DNA of 29,291 bases from Bacillota bacterium (GCA_022717655.1 JAIIAN010000008.1:1-29291); one strand, 5' to 3'. Positions 6,735-14,957 are shown, counted from the first letter of the stretch. Numbers and translations: made by a program. The notes: generated by a model from the letters alone, not told the origin.

Positions 6735-6773
6735 GCTGAATTATTACTCTTAAAATCAGAAAGGATTCCCACC

Positions 6774-7469
6774 ATGCCAATCAACGGATTTAACAAAACC
6801 ACTCTTTTAGATTATCCTGGAAAAATTGCATCCACCATCTTCCTTGGCGGGTGCAATTTCCGCTGTCCATTTTGCCAGAACAGTTCTCTTGTACTTTCTC
6901 CAAACAAACAGCCTGTGATTCCCACAGAAGAAGTCCTTTCCGTTTTAAAAAAGCGTCAGGGAATCTTAGAGGGGGTCTGTATTACAGGCGGTGAGCCGAC
7001 TTCGGATAAAGAATTATTTTTGCTCATTGACAAAATCAAAGAACTTGATTATCCAATTAAACTCGATACAAATGGCAGTCATCCATGGATTTTAAAGAAA
7101 TTAGTGAAAAATCAAATGATTGACATGGTTGCAATGGATATTAAATCTTCCAAAGAATCTTATGCAAAAGTATCTGGCTGTAAAAACATTGATTTAACAT
7201 CCATCTGTGAATCTGTTGAATTTTTGCTCTCTGATGTGATTCCTTACGAATTTCGTACCACCGTTGTACGGGAACTTCATGACAAATCCGATTTTGAATC
7301 TATCGGTAAGTGGATTGCCGGATGTCAGGCTTATTTCTTACAGGCATACCGTGATTCTCCTGATGTGATTCATCCCGGATTCACCAGTTATACAAGAGCC
7401 GAATTAGAACAATTTCAACAGATTCTATTAAGAACGATTCCCTCTGTTTCTATCAGGGGGATTGATTGA
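6774..7469 (+). CDS. nrdG: Anaerobic ribonucleoside-triphosphate reductase activating protein (NrdG-type radical SAM)
   Basis: This 231-aa radical-SAM enzyme carries the iron-sulfur motif CNFRCPFC (C27, C31, C34) and the SAM-binding GGEP (72-75). The opening GFNKTTLLDYPGKIASTIFLGG is the signature of the longer NrdG subtype (TIGR02495-like), which installs the glycyl radical on class III ribonucleotide reductase NrdD. NrdD is not in the window, so the partner is inferred and could be another glycyl-radical enzyme. AAAGGA precedes the ATG. Its last 42 bp overlap the end of the convergent Glu-rich gene, so the two transcripts are antisense to each other there. No terminator was seen between them. 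Confidence 0.85.
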   Translation: MPINGFNKTTLLDYPGKIASTIFLGGCNFRCPFCQNSSLVLSPNKQPVIPTEEVLSVLKKRQGILEGVCITGGEPTSDKELFLLIDKIKELDYPIKLDTNGSHPWILKKLVKNQMIDMVAMDIKSSKESYAKVSGCKNIDLTSICESVEFLLSDVIPYEFRTTVVRELHDKSDFESIGKWIAGCQAYFLQAYRDSPDVIHPGFTSYTRAELEQFQQILLRTIPSVSIRGID

Positions 7470-8660
7470 CCGATACCAATAGCCGAAATGTCCTTGTACT
7501 TCCTGTGCCGACATTTCGGTTGTTTCGCATTTTGCTTCTTTAAAATAAGGGAATCCAAACATTCCCGCCATCAACGCTTCCTGTCTGTTATACGTTCCCG
7601 GCACTCCAAGTATGTAACAATTTCTCTTCGTATCTTTTCCAATCAAGGCATGTTTATAGCGTCTCCATCCATAACGCAGGAAATTATTATTTAAAAGTCC
7701 CTGGTCTCGTGGATTTAGCTGATTATAATCTAAAAGACCGATTTTTGTGCACTGTTCAAATTCTCCATCCTTAAATGGACAGTAGAAAGATTCTTCGAGT
7801 TCATTTAATTCTTCTGATTCATTGGATTCCTCGAATTCATTTGGTTTTTCCGATTCTTCTAATTTTTCTTCTACTCCTTCTTCCATTTCTGACTCTGGCA
7901 CTTCTGATTCTGGCATTTCCACTTCTGAACCTGCCTTATTCTCTGCTTCCTGTGTTTGTTCTATTTCCTCTATTTCTTCTATTTTTCCTGTTTCTCTTAT
8001 TTCTTCCTGACATTCGTCTCCGACTTCTTCTAAGATACTCGGCGTCGGCGGAAATGGATTTTCCTGCATTTCCAGTTCTTTTTCTTTTTTGCTTTCCCCT
8101 TTTTCATCTTTCCTTTCTTCTACGCTATCTTCTTCTTTTGCTTTTTCTTGTTCTCTTAACTTTTCTTCTTTTTCTGTGTTTTCGGGTTCTTCCAACTCTT
8201 CAGATATTTCTAATTCTTCTTTCAATCTCTCGTCTGACTCTTCTTCTCTCTCTTTTTCGTCTACTTTTCCAAACCGAATTTCATCCAGGCGTACTGGATT
8301 TTCATCCCAGCCGGTTCCATACATCACATCACCAGCTAAAAATACCATTCCGTTAAAATCATCAATCGAATATCCGCTTTCCGAGACATTTTCTCCAGGC
8401 AGTTCCAGTGAAAAGGCAATGATTTCTCCTGCCAGGTCACACGTTCCAAGATAAACTGCCTCACATTCCTGTTTTTCTTTGTCTCTTACATAGCCATAAA
8501 TCTCACAGGGAAATGATTCCTGTCCATAAACACCAGATAGCCGAAACTGCATCCTGCAGATTCCATCCCGCACTTCCACTTTTACAAATCCTTTTCCGTT
8601 TCCTTTTTTTCTTCCTTCATATTCATATACATAAGCAACAAATCGTCGATATCCAGACAT
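7428..8660 (-). CDS. Two-domain protein with Glu-rich linker (DUF6128-like C-terminus)
   Basis: The 410-aa product has three parts. Residues 1-130 form a compact domain with beta character and conserved hydrophobics (GICRMQFRLSGVYG, GMVFLAGDVMYGTGWDENP). Residues 137-290 are a very acidic, low-complexity Glu/Ser/Pro linker. Residues 292-400 form a C-terminal domain with aromatic motifs (FYCPFKDGEF, NNNFLRYGWRRYKHALIG, GTYNRQEALMAGMFGFPYF, FGYWYRSI). The C-terminal domain resembles a Lachnospiraceae family I recall as DUF6128; this is from memory and unverified. No signal peptide or membrane helix is present, so it is probably cytoplasmic. GGGAG precedes the ATG. The linker encodes simple TCTTC-type repeats that create long false ORFs on the plus strand. 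Function unknown. Confidence 0.82.
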   Translation of the reverse strand: MSGYRRFVAYVYEYEGRKKGNGKGFVKVEVRDGICRMQFRLSGVYGQESFPCEIYGYVRDKEKQECEAVYLGTCDLAGEIIAFSLELPGENVSESGYSIDDFNGMVFLAGDVMYGTGWDENPVRLDEIRFGKVDEKEREEESDERLKEELEISEELEEPENTEKEEKLREQEKAKEEDSVEERKDEKGESKKEKELEMQENPFPPTPSILEEVGDECQEEIRETGKIEEIEEIEQTQEAENKAGSEVEMPESEVPESEMEEGVEEKLEESEKPNEFEESNESEELNELEESFYCPFKDGEFEQCTKIGLLDYNQLNPRDQGLLNNNFLRYGWRRYKHALIGKDTKRNCYILGVPGTYNRQEALMAGMFGFPYFKEAKCETTEMSAQEVQGHFGYWYRSINPPDRNRGNRS

Positions 8661-8726
8661 GTCATTCTCCCAAAAATTTGTTCCTTAAAGTATATGAAAA
8701 AAAGTTTAAAAAATTTCATTTTTTTA

Positions 8727-8755
8727 TTGACAATTTAGTTCAATTCCAGTATAAT
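8727..8755 (+). promoter_or_regulatory. Consensus promoter of tRNA-Pro
   Basis: A perfect TTGACA (8727-8732), 17-bp spacer and perfect TATAAT (8750-8755) lie about 30 bp before the tRNA, the strongest promoter in the window by sequence. Confidence 0.9.
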
Positions 8756-8785
8756 TGTTAATGTTGAATCCGAAAAATATTTTAA

Positions 8786-8859
8786 CGAAGCGTGGCTCAG
8801 TTTGGTAGAGCGCTGCGTTCGGGACGCAGAGGTCGCGTGTTCGAATCACGTCGCTTCGA
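8786..8859 (+). tRNA. tRNA-Pro(CGG)
   Basis: The 74-nt gene has acceptor stem CGAAGCG/CGCTTCG with discriminator A, a D arm containing GGCTCAGTTTGGTAGAGC, anticodon stem CTGCG/CGCAG around loop TTCGGGA (anticodon CGG at 8820-8822) and a T arm CGTGT-TCGAATC-ACG. CCA is not encoded. It reads CCG codons and forms a single-gene unit. Confidence 0.96.
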
Positions 8860-8871
8860 CTTCAACGAAGA

Positions 8872-8905
8872 AACGGTATGGCAGAAATGTCGTACCGTTT
8901 TTCTT
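8872..8905 (+). terminator. Primary terminator of tRNA-Pro
   Basis: A 12-bp stem (8872-8883 with 8888-8899, two wobble pairs) with GAAA tetraloop is followed by TTTTTCTTTT, just after the tRNA. Confidence 0.88.
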
Positions 8906-8917
8906 TTATTTTTTTAA

Positions 8918-8967
8918 GGATTGGAAATTGAACGCAGATAAGAATTCAATTTCCAATCCTTTTTTAA
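8918..8967 (+). terminator. Second, perfect 15-bp hairpin with T-run
   Basis: GGATTGGAAATTGAA (8918-8932) is exactly inverted at 8945-8959, and seven T residues follow on the plus strand. It acts as a back-up terminator for tRNA-Pro, guarding the convergent rsmF gene that ends at 8973. On the minus strand the same hairpin is followed by TTAAAAAAA, not a T-run, so it may only protect the rsmF mRNA 3' end. Confidence 0.75.
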
Positions 8968-8972
8968 TCTCT

Positions 8973-10358
8973 TTACGAATTTCTTCTCCACCCTGCCGGA
9001 TATTTATTTTTCAAGGTTTGATTCACCAATTTTCCAAATCCAAGCGGATGTCCATCTACACAGACTAACTGCCAGCCTTTTTTCACTTTTGCTTCGCCAT
9101 CTTCGATTACAAGTGTCTCTCCTCTTAAATAGCGTGCAACCCTCTCATCTTCACTTGAAATATTAAGAATCGCAGGAAACTGTTCTTGTGAGAGCGCAAG
9201 TGCAAGTGGCTCGGATGGCTCAAAGCGGTTTTTCTTTAGTTCCCCTAAGAACAATCCATTTCGTACAAAATGGATTCCTTTATAGTGATTCGATGTCGGT
9301 GGCAGATAATACACATTCTGATTGCGGATTTCAATCCGTTCTTTTTCAAATGGAAGTTCCATTGGTGCCCAAAATTCATTTAATAATTTCCATGCTTCTT
9401 TTTCTGGTTTCTGGACTGCTACATCGGATTTTGAAGGATAGAGAATTCCTTTTTTCTTTAACAGTGCAATAAAATGCCCTTCTCCAGCCATCTTATGTGG
9501 GAAAATACGCACACATTTTTTTAAGTTTTCGTCTCCATTTCCCCAGTCTGGATTTCCTTTTGAAAATCTTTCATAAGACGGAATCTCCAAAAGTTCCATC
9601 TCCGGGAAATTTTCAAGAATATAAGAAATGGTTCCTTCATTTTCGATTGGAGCAAAGGTGCAGGTGGAATACAGCATGAGTCCACCTGGTTTTAACATGG
9701 AAATCGCATTTGAAACGATTTCTCTTTGCAAATTTGCGAAAAATTCCGGACGGCTCTCATCCCATGTTTTTGCAACGTCCATATCTTTTCGGAACATTCC
9801 CTCTCCCGAACATGGAGCATCGACTAAGACTTTATCAAAAAATTCCGGCATCACACGGGCAAGATTTTTGGGAACTTCATTTGTGATAAACGAATTTTTA
9901 ATTCCACAAAGTTCAATATTTCTAAGCAAGGCTTTTGCTCTTGAAGCACTGATTTCATTTGCAACCAGCATACCCTGCCCTTTTAAGCGTGCGCCAAGTT
10001 CCGTCGCCTTTCCGCCCGGCGCAGCACATAAATCCAATACATAGTTCCCCGGTTCAACCGGTAAGATGGCAGCAGGTGCCATTGCACTCGGCTCTTGAAG
10101 ATAATAAAGTCCGGAAGCATAGTAAGGATGCCTTGCAGGACGGTCAGCTTCTTCATAATAAAATCCATTCTCTGTCCACGGAACTTTAGTCAGATGAAAT
10201 GGAGACTGTTTTAAAAATTCTTCTACAGATATTTTCAAGGTATTGACACGCAGGCCAAACTGACGGGGCGCTTCATAACTTTTTAAAAAATCTCCGTATT
10301 CTTCCCCAAGCATGGCTTTCATACGTTCTAAAAATGCCTTTGGCAGTTGTTCAATCAT
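8973..10358 (-). CDS. rsmF: RsmF-type rRNA cytosine-C5 methyltransferase (NOL1/NOP2/Sun family)
   Basis: The enzyme is expected to make 5-methylcytosine in rRNA (E. coli RsmF modifies C1407 of 16S rRNA). The SAM-binding motif is DLCAAPGGKAT (about 109-119). The two cysteines of m5C methyltransferases are present: catalytic C233 in YSTCTF and C183 in DAPCSGEGMF, which acts in enzyme release. The C-terminal third (from about residue 330) contains the RsmF-specific ferredoxin-like/PUA region ending HPLGFGKLVNQTLKNKYPAGWR. Length (461 aa) fits the family. The start at 10358 is chosen for the MIEQLPKAFL opening and AAAGGAAAT upstream; the longer ORF to 10433 reads through a hairpin. The exact rRNA target is inferred. 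Confidence 0.9.
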   Translation of the reverse strand: MIEQLPKAFLERMKAMLGEEYGDFLKSYEAPRQFGLRVNTLKISVEEFLKQSPFHLTKVPWTENGFYYEEADRPARHPYYASGLYYLQEPSAMAPAAILPVEPGNYVLDLCAAPGGKATELGARLKGQGMLVANEISASRAKALLRNIELCGIKNSFITNEVPKNLARVMPEFFDKVLVDAPCSGEGMFRKDMDVAKTWDESRPEFFANLQREIVSNAISMLKPGGLMLYSTCTFAPIENEGTISYILENFPEMELLEIPSYERFSKGNPDWGNGDENLKKCVRIFPHKMAGEGHFIALLKKKGILYPSKSDVAVQKPEKEAWKLLNEFWAPMELPFEKERIEIRNQNVYYLPPTSNHYKGIHFVRNGLFLGELKKNRFEPSEPLALALSQEQFPAILNISSEDERVARYLRGETLVIEDGEAKVKKGWQLVCVDGHPLGFGKLVNQTLKNKYPAGWRRNS

Positions 10359-10394
10359 AGTTTTATTTCCTTTACAGTATTTATTCTTTGAAGC

Positions 10395-10423
10395 ATTATA
10401 TAGCAAAAACGGTATGCCTGCAA
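10395..10423 (-). promoter_or_regulatory. Candidate rsmF promoter inside the spoVG terminator
   Basis: TATAAT (10395-10400) lies on the minus strand 17 bp from TTGCAG (10418-10423), a poor -35. The -35 falls in the arm and loop of the spoVG terminator hairpin, about 40 bp before the rsmF start. Confidence 0.4.
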
Positions 10424-10438
10424 CTACAGACATACCGT
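10405..10438 (-). terminator. Terminator of spoVG
   Basis: On the minus strand ACGGTATGTCTG pairs with CAGGCATACCGT (12 bp, one wobble, 6-nt loop) and is followed by TTTTTGC, 28 bases after the spoVG stop. Confidence 0.85.
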
Positions 10439-10465
10439 TTCATTTCATTTTCGCTCTTATTCTTT

Positions 10466-10756
10466 TTATTCTGCAGGCTGTTCTGCTTCCACTGGTTCTT
10501 CTGCAAGCACCTGCTCATATTTCTGAAGAATAATTCCCTGGATTTTTTCACGTGTTTCAGAGTTAATCGGATGAGCGATATCTCTATATTCGCCATCTGT
10601 TGCTTTTCTGCTCGGCATTGCGATAAACAGTCCTTTTTCACCCTCAATCACCTTGATGTCATGTACTACAAATTCTTCATCAATTGTGATGGATACAACT
10701 GCCTTCATTTTACCTTCTTTTGCAACTCTTCTTACTCTTACATCTGTGATGTTCAT
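10466..10756 (-). CDS. spoVG: SpoVG family regulator
   Basis: SpoVG is a small nucleic-acid-binding regulator required for sporulation and cell-division timing in Bacillus and for envelope and virulence traits in other Firmicutes. The 96-aa protein begins MNITDVRVRRV, includes the family core SITIDEEFVVHDIKVIEG followed by LFIAMPSRK and YRDIAHPIN, and ends in an acidic Glu/Pro/Ala tail. The start at 10756 matches the family; an upstream ATG at 10777 adds only seven residues. It follows glgD by 92 bp with no terminator between. In Bacillus spoVG has a sigma-H promoter; no convincing match was seen here. Confidence 0.95.
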   Translation of the reverse strand: MNITDVRVRRVAKEGKMKAVVSITIDEEFVVHDIKVIEGEKGLFIAMPSRKATDGEYRDIAHPINSETREKIQGIILQKYEQVLAEEPVEAEQPAE

Positions 10757-10848
10757 AATAAACCCTTCCCCTTTCATAGCCTTCTCAAAAAGCCCTCTTT
10801 ATAAGTCCGATTTTTGTATCTTTTATTTTGTAAAAACCTGCTTAGTTA

Positions 10849-11964
10849 TTACAATACATATCTTTCGTTTTTCTCGATTACAATCTTGATGCCTTCTTCT
10901 CCGCAATAGTAAGAATTTGCACGAATGGTATCACGACTTTCCACAATACAGTTTTCAATGTGTGTGTTATCACCTAAATAAACATCATTTAAGATGATAG
11001 AGTTTTTGATTACACAGTTATTACCCACAAATACTTTTTTAAATAAGATAGAATTTTCCACCTGTCCGTTAATGATACATCCACTGGAAATCAGGCTGTT
11101 TTTCACCTGTGAACCCGGATTGTATTTTGCCGGTGGTAAATCATCAATCTTAGACTGAATGGATGGATACTGATTAAAGAAGTAATCTCTGACTTCCGGT
11201 TTCAGGAAGTCCATATTTGTTCTATAATAAGCATCTACAGTGGAGATATTGCTCCAGTATGTATTAATCTTATATCCATAGATTCTCTTTAATTCTTTAT
11301 AACGAATCAGAATATCTTTTACGAAATCATATCTGTCTTCTTCCTGGCATTTTTCAAGCAGTTCGATTAACTGACGTCTTCTGACAACATAGATACCGGT
11401 AGAAACCGTATTGGTGTGTGTTACCATCGGTTTTTCTTCAAATTCCTGAATTCTGCTGTCTTCATTCATTTTGATACAGCCAAATCTGGTTGCTTCATCA
11501 GCCGGAACATCTGTACATACAACGGTAACATCTGCTCGTTTTGCAATATGGAATTCCAGAACTTTATTGAAATCCATTTTATAAACACAATCACCGGAAG
11601 CGATTACAACATAAGGTTCATGGCTGTTTTTTAAGAAATTTAAGTTCTGAGCCATTGCATCGGCAGTTCCTCTGTACCAGAAGTTATTATCTGCAGTAAT
11701 GGTTGGCGGGAATGTATATAAGCCCCCCTGCTTTCTACCAAAGTCCCACCATTTTGAAGAACTTAAATGTTCATTTAAAGAACGTGCATTATACTGTGTT
11801 AAAACTGCTACTTTCTGAATACGGGAGTTCGACATATTACTAAGCGCAAAGTCGATACTGCGGAAACTTCCGGCAACAGGCATTGCTGCTATTGCTCGTT
11901 TGTTTGATAATTCTTTCATTTTATTGTTATTGCCGCCGGCAAGAATAATTCCTATTGCTCTCAT
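10849..11964 (-). CDS. glgD: Glucose-1-phosphate adenylyltransferase regulatory subunit
   Basis: GlgD partners GlgC in ADP-glucose pyrophosphorylase, the controlling step of glycogen synthesis. The nucleotidyltransferase domain is degenerate at the nucleotide-binding loop: AGGNNNKMKELSNKRAIAA replaces the GGxGxRL signature. The GlgD-type IDFALSNM and GDCVYKMDF segments are kept, and a left-handed beta-helix of hexapeptide repeats lies near residues 285-350. This loss of the loop is normal for GlgD and points to a regulatory role. 371 aa, overlapping the glgC stop by four bases (ATGA), so translation is coupled. Confidence 0.94.
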   Translation of the reverse strand: MRAIGIILAGGNNNKMKELSNKRAIAAMPVAGSFRSIDFALSNMSNSRIQKVAVLTQYNARSLNEHLSSSKWWDFGRKQGGLYTFPPTITADNNFWYRGTADAMAQNLNFLKNSHEPYVVIASGDCVYKMDFNKVLEFHIAKRADVTVVCTDVPADEATRFGCIKMNEDSRIQEFEEKPMVTHTNTVSTGIYVVRRRQLIELLEKCQEEDRYDFVKDILIRYKELKRIYGYKINTYWSNISTVDAYYRTNMDFLKPEVRDYFFNQYPSIQSKIDDLPPAKYNPGSQVKNSLISSGCIINGQVENSILFKKVFVGNNCVIKNSIILNDVYLGDNTHIENCIVESRDTIRANSYYCGEEGIKIVIEKNERYVL

Positions 11965-13235
11965 GCTGTCTCACCTTCCTTATTTAAAGTTTCTCCACTT
12001 GCAAGTTCTCCATCCGGATAATCCTCCGGTGTTGTCTCTCCGACAATCGCTGTGTTAACTCCGATTTTTACATCTGCCGGAATAACAGAATTTTCTCCAA
12101 TTGTTACTAAACCAAAAGAGTATACACTTGGTTTTTCTTTATTTGGAACGTCTTCTCCAACACCCATTACTACGTTATTTCCAACTGTAACATTTTCTGC
12201 GATGATTGCCTTATCAATTGTTACATTTTCTCCGATAAAGGACTGTTTCATAATGATAGAATCACGCACTACACTGCCTTTTTTAATCACTACACCAGGT
12301 CCGATAACAGAGTTGTAAACTTCACCGTGGATTTCACCGCCTTCACCGATGATACTTCTGTCTACAACAGCTTCTGCTGAAATGTACTGAGGCGGAATAA
12401 TATCTGTTTTTGTATAGATTTTCCAAAATTCTTCGTATAAATTAAATTCAGGAATGATATCAATCAGTTCCATATTTGCTTCCCAGTAAGAACCAAGTGT
12501 ACCTACATCTTTCCAGTAGCCATTGTATTCATACGCAAACAGACGCTGGTCTTTTTCTTTGCAGTACGGAAGCACATGTTTACCAAAATCACAGCCCGGC
12601 TGATCTTTTAATGCCAGCAAAGCTTCTTTTAATACTGGCCAGCTGAATATGTAAATACCCATAGATGCAAGATTGCTCTTTGGATTTTCCGGTTTTTCTT
12701 CAAATTCTGTGATGCGTCCAGTTTCGTCTGTAATTGCCAGACCAAAGCGGCTTGCTTCTTCCCACGGAACCGGCATACAAGCTACCGTCACATCTGCTTT
12801 ATTTGCTTTATGGAAATCGAGCATTACTTCGTAATCCATTTTATAAATATGGTCACCACCAAGGATTAACACATAATCCGGATTATAAGTTTCCATATAT
12901 GCCATATTCTGGTAAATTGCGTTTGCTGTTCCTGTATACCATTCTGTATCTGTTTTCTTCTCATAAGGCGGAAGAATGGAAACACCACCTACATTTTTAT
13001 CCAAATCCCACGGAATACCAATTCCAATATGTGTATTTAAGCGGAGTGGCTGATACTGTGTCAGTACTCCGACTGTATCTACGCCTGAATTAATACAGTT
13101 ACTGAGCGGGAAATCTATAATTCTATACTTTCCTCCAAATGAAACTGCCGGTTTTGCTACCTTTGCAGTCAGTACACCCAAACGGCTGCCCTGTCCACCT
13201 GCAAGCAGCATGGCAATCATCTCTTTCTTAATCAT
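11961..13235 (-). CDS. glgC: Glucose-1-phosphate adenylyltransferase, catalytic subunit
   Basis: GlgC makes ADP-glucose from ATP and glucose 1-phosphate. The 424-aa protein has the intact nucleotide loop LLAGGQGSRLGVLT (about 10-23), the RIIDFPLSNC motif, the catalytic aspartate region LGGDHIYKMDY, the sugar-phosphate region ITEFEEKP, and a C-terminal beta-helix. AGAGGTGA precedes the ATG, and a promoter lies about 35 bp upstream. The unit glgC-glgD follows, with spoVG downstream. Branching enzyme and synthase genes are not in the window. Confidence 0.96.
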   Translation of the reverse strand: MIKKEMIAMLLAGGQGSRLGVLTAKVAKPAVSFGGKYRIIDFPLSNCINSGVDTVGVLTQYQPLRLNTHIGIGIPWDLDKNVGGVSILPPYEKKTDTEWYTGTANAIYQNMAYMETYNPDYVLILGGDHIYKMDYEVMLDFHKANKADVTVACMPVPWEEASRFGLAITDETGRITEFEEKPENPKSNLASMGIYIFSWPVLKEALLALKDQPGCDFGKHVLPYCKEKDQRLFAYEYNGYWKDVGTLGSYWEANMELIDIIPEFNLYEEFWKIYTKTDIIPPQYISAEAVVDRSIIGEGGEIHGEVYNSVIGPGVVIKKGSVVRDSIIMKQSFIGENVTIDKAIIAENVTVGNNVVMGVGEDVPNKEKPSVYSFGLVTIGENSVIPADVKIGVNTAIVGETTPEDYPDGELASGETLNKEGETA

Positions 13236-13269
13236 GTAATCACCTCTTGTATATATTTATGATTCTTTT

Positions 13270-13298
13270 ATTATACCACACTAAATCAAAATTGTGAA
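13270..13298 (-). promoter_or_regulatory. Promoter of glgC-glgD
   Basis: On the minus strand TTCACA (13293-13298, five of six matches) and TATAAT (13270-13275) are 17 bp apart, with an extended -10 TGG. The leader is about 30 nt. Confidence 0.78.
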
Positions 13299-13384
13299 CA
13301 TTTTTAACAATTTTTTTTCGACTTTCCCATTGTTTTTGTGACATTTTACTTGTCCCTAACATTTCGATTAAGAAAGGGTTTTCA

Positions 13385-13407
13385 TTCCCATTTTTTTTAT
13401 GTATAAT
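13385..13407 (+). promoter_or_regulatory. Candidate promoter of murC
   Basis: TATAAT at 13402-13407 follows a weak TTTTCA -35 at 17-bp spacing on the plus strand; murC begins 73 bp later. The 244-bp gap between glgC and murC otherwise holds only A/T-rich sequence. Confidence 0.45.
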
Positions 13408-13479
13408 GAACTATTGAAAGATGTAACAGTTAAGTAAATAAGATAGATTAAAATAGAATAGAAAGGAACTTGCTGCCTT

Positions 13480-14859
13480 ATGTATGAAATAGATTTTAAT
13501 AAACCATTACACATTCATTTTATCGGTATCGGCGGAATCAGCATGAGTGGTCTTGCCGAAATCCTTTTAAAAGAAGATTTTAAAATTTCCGGTTCGGACG
13601 CCAAACCTTCTGACCTTGTAACGCACTTAGAAAGTCTGGGAGCAAAAGTCTATATCGGACAGCGTGCTTCTAATATCACAGATGATATTGAACTTGTTAT
13701 CTACACGGCTGCGATTCATCCGGATAATCCGGAATTTGCCTGTGCAAAAGAAAAACAGATTCCAATGCTCACAAGAGCAGAACTGCTTGGTCAGATTATG
13801 CGCAACTATGAAACTCCGATTGCCGTTTCCGGAACACATGGAAAGACAACTACAACTTCCATGATTTCCCATATTCTCTTAGAAGCAGACGCTGACCCTA
13901 CTATTTCCGTTGGAGGAATCTTACCTGCAATCCATGGAAATATCCGTGTTGGCGAATCCGAAACCTTTGTCACAGAAGCCTGTGAATACACGAACAGCTT
14001 TTTAAGCTTTTTCCCGAAAATCAGCATTATCTTAAATATCGATGCAGACCATCTGGATTTCTTTAAAGATATTGATGATATTCGTCATTCTTTCCGTTTA
14101 TTTGCCGAAAGACTTCCGAAAGACGGAACTTTAATTATCAATCAGGACATTCCAAATGTTGCCGAAATCACAAAGGATTTACCATGCGAAATTATTTCCT
14201 ATGCCCTGGAACAGGATGCAGATTACACTGCTGCAAATATTGAATTTGATGAAACTGCACATGCTTCCTTCGACTGTATGGAAAAAGGTACTTTACTTGG
14301 TCATTTTTCACTTTCCGTTCCTGGCATTCACAATGTCTCAAATGCATTGTCTGCCATTGCACTGGGAAGAAAACTTGGTCTTTCCCTGGAATCTATCCAG
14401 AAAGGTCTCCTGCATTTTGGAGGAACAAACCGTCGTTTCCAGTATAAAGGAAAAGTGGGAGGCGTTACCGTTATTGATGACTATGCACATCATCCGACAG
14501 AGATTGCCGCAACACTGCGCACTGCAAAAAATTATCCACATAAAACAATCTGGTGTGTATTCCAGCCTCATACCTATACCAGAACAAAAGCGCTGATGGA
14601 TGCGTTTGCCCGGGCATTAAGCCTTGCCGATAAAGTTGTGCTTGCCGATATCTACGCAGCAAGAGAAACCGATACCCTTGGAATTTCTTCTAAAGACCTT
14701 CAGGAAAAGATTTCCGCACTCGGAACGGATGCACATTATTTCCCTACTTTTGATGAAATCGAAGATTTCCTGCTGGAAAACTGCGTATCAGGTGATGTCT
14801 TGATTACCATGGGAGCAGGTGATGTTTATAAAATCGGAGAACATCTGCTTGGGATGTAA
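13480..14859 (+). CDS. murC: UDP-N-acetylmuramate--L-alanine ligase
   Basis: MurC adds L-alanine to UDP-MurNAc, the first step of stem-peptide synthesis for peptidoglycan, in the cytoplasm. The 459-aa protein has the N-terminal UDP-binding FIGIGGISMSGLA (14-26), the ATP loop GTHGKTTTT (118-126), the ILNIDADHLDFF segment, PGIHNVSNALSAIA (281-294) and the C-terminal DDYAHHPTEI (333-342). AAAGGAA lies about 12 bases upstream, slightly long spacing. It is flanked by its own candidate promoter and terminator, so it appears monocistronic. Confidence 0.97.
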   Translation: MYEIDFNKPLHIHFIGIGGISMSGLAEILLKEDFKISGSDAKPSDLVTHLESLGAKVYIGQRASNITDDIELVIYTAAIHPDNPEFACAKEKQIPMLTRAELLGQIMRNYETPIAVSGTHGKTTTTSMISHILLEADADPTISVGGILPAIHGNIRVGESETFVTEACEYTNSFLSFFPKISIILNIDADHLDFFKDIDDIRHSFRLFAERLPKDGTLIINQDIPNVAEITKDLPCEIISYALEQDADYTAANIEFDETAHASFDCMEKGTLLGHFSLSVPGIHNVSNALSAIALGRKLGLSLESIQKGLLHFGGTNRRFQYKGKVGGVTVIDDYAHHPTEIAATLRTAKNYPHKTIWCVFQPHTYTRTKALMDAFARALSLADKVVLADIYAARETDTLGISSKDLQEKISALGTDAHYFPTFDEIEDFLLENCVSGDVLITMGAGDVYKIGEHLLGM

Positions 14860-14872
14860 GAATTTATATGCT

Positions 14873-14923
14873 CTGCAGGCATTCCTAATATCTAATTTAA
14901 GGAAATGCCTGCAGGTTTTTTTG
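14873..14923 (+). terminator. Terminator of murC
   Basis: CTGCAGGCAT pairs with ATGCCTGCAG and the stem extends with one bulge (about 13 bp), followed by seven T residues. Confidence 0.88.
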
Positions 14924-14957
14924 TCAAAAAATGCTTATTCTCTTTTCAAAAATTCTA

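Noticed and set aside
7775..8356. 193-aa Leu/Phe-rich plus-strand ORF
   Set aside because: It is the antisense of the Glu-rich linker; simple GAA/GAG repeats read backwards give Leu/Phe/Ser codons without stops. No ribosome binding site.
8661..8726. Promoter for the Glu-rich protein on the minus strand
   Set aside because: CATATACT provides a -10 but no -35 is found at 16-18 bp; the nearest TTGTCA is 34 bp away.
10757..10848. Sigma-H promoter for spoVG
   Set aside because: A GCAGGTTTTT...GATAC stretch vaguely resembles the pattern, but it lacks the GAAT -10 and cannot be supported by eye.
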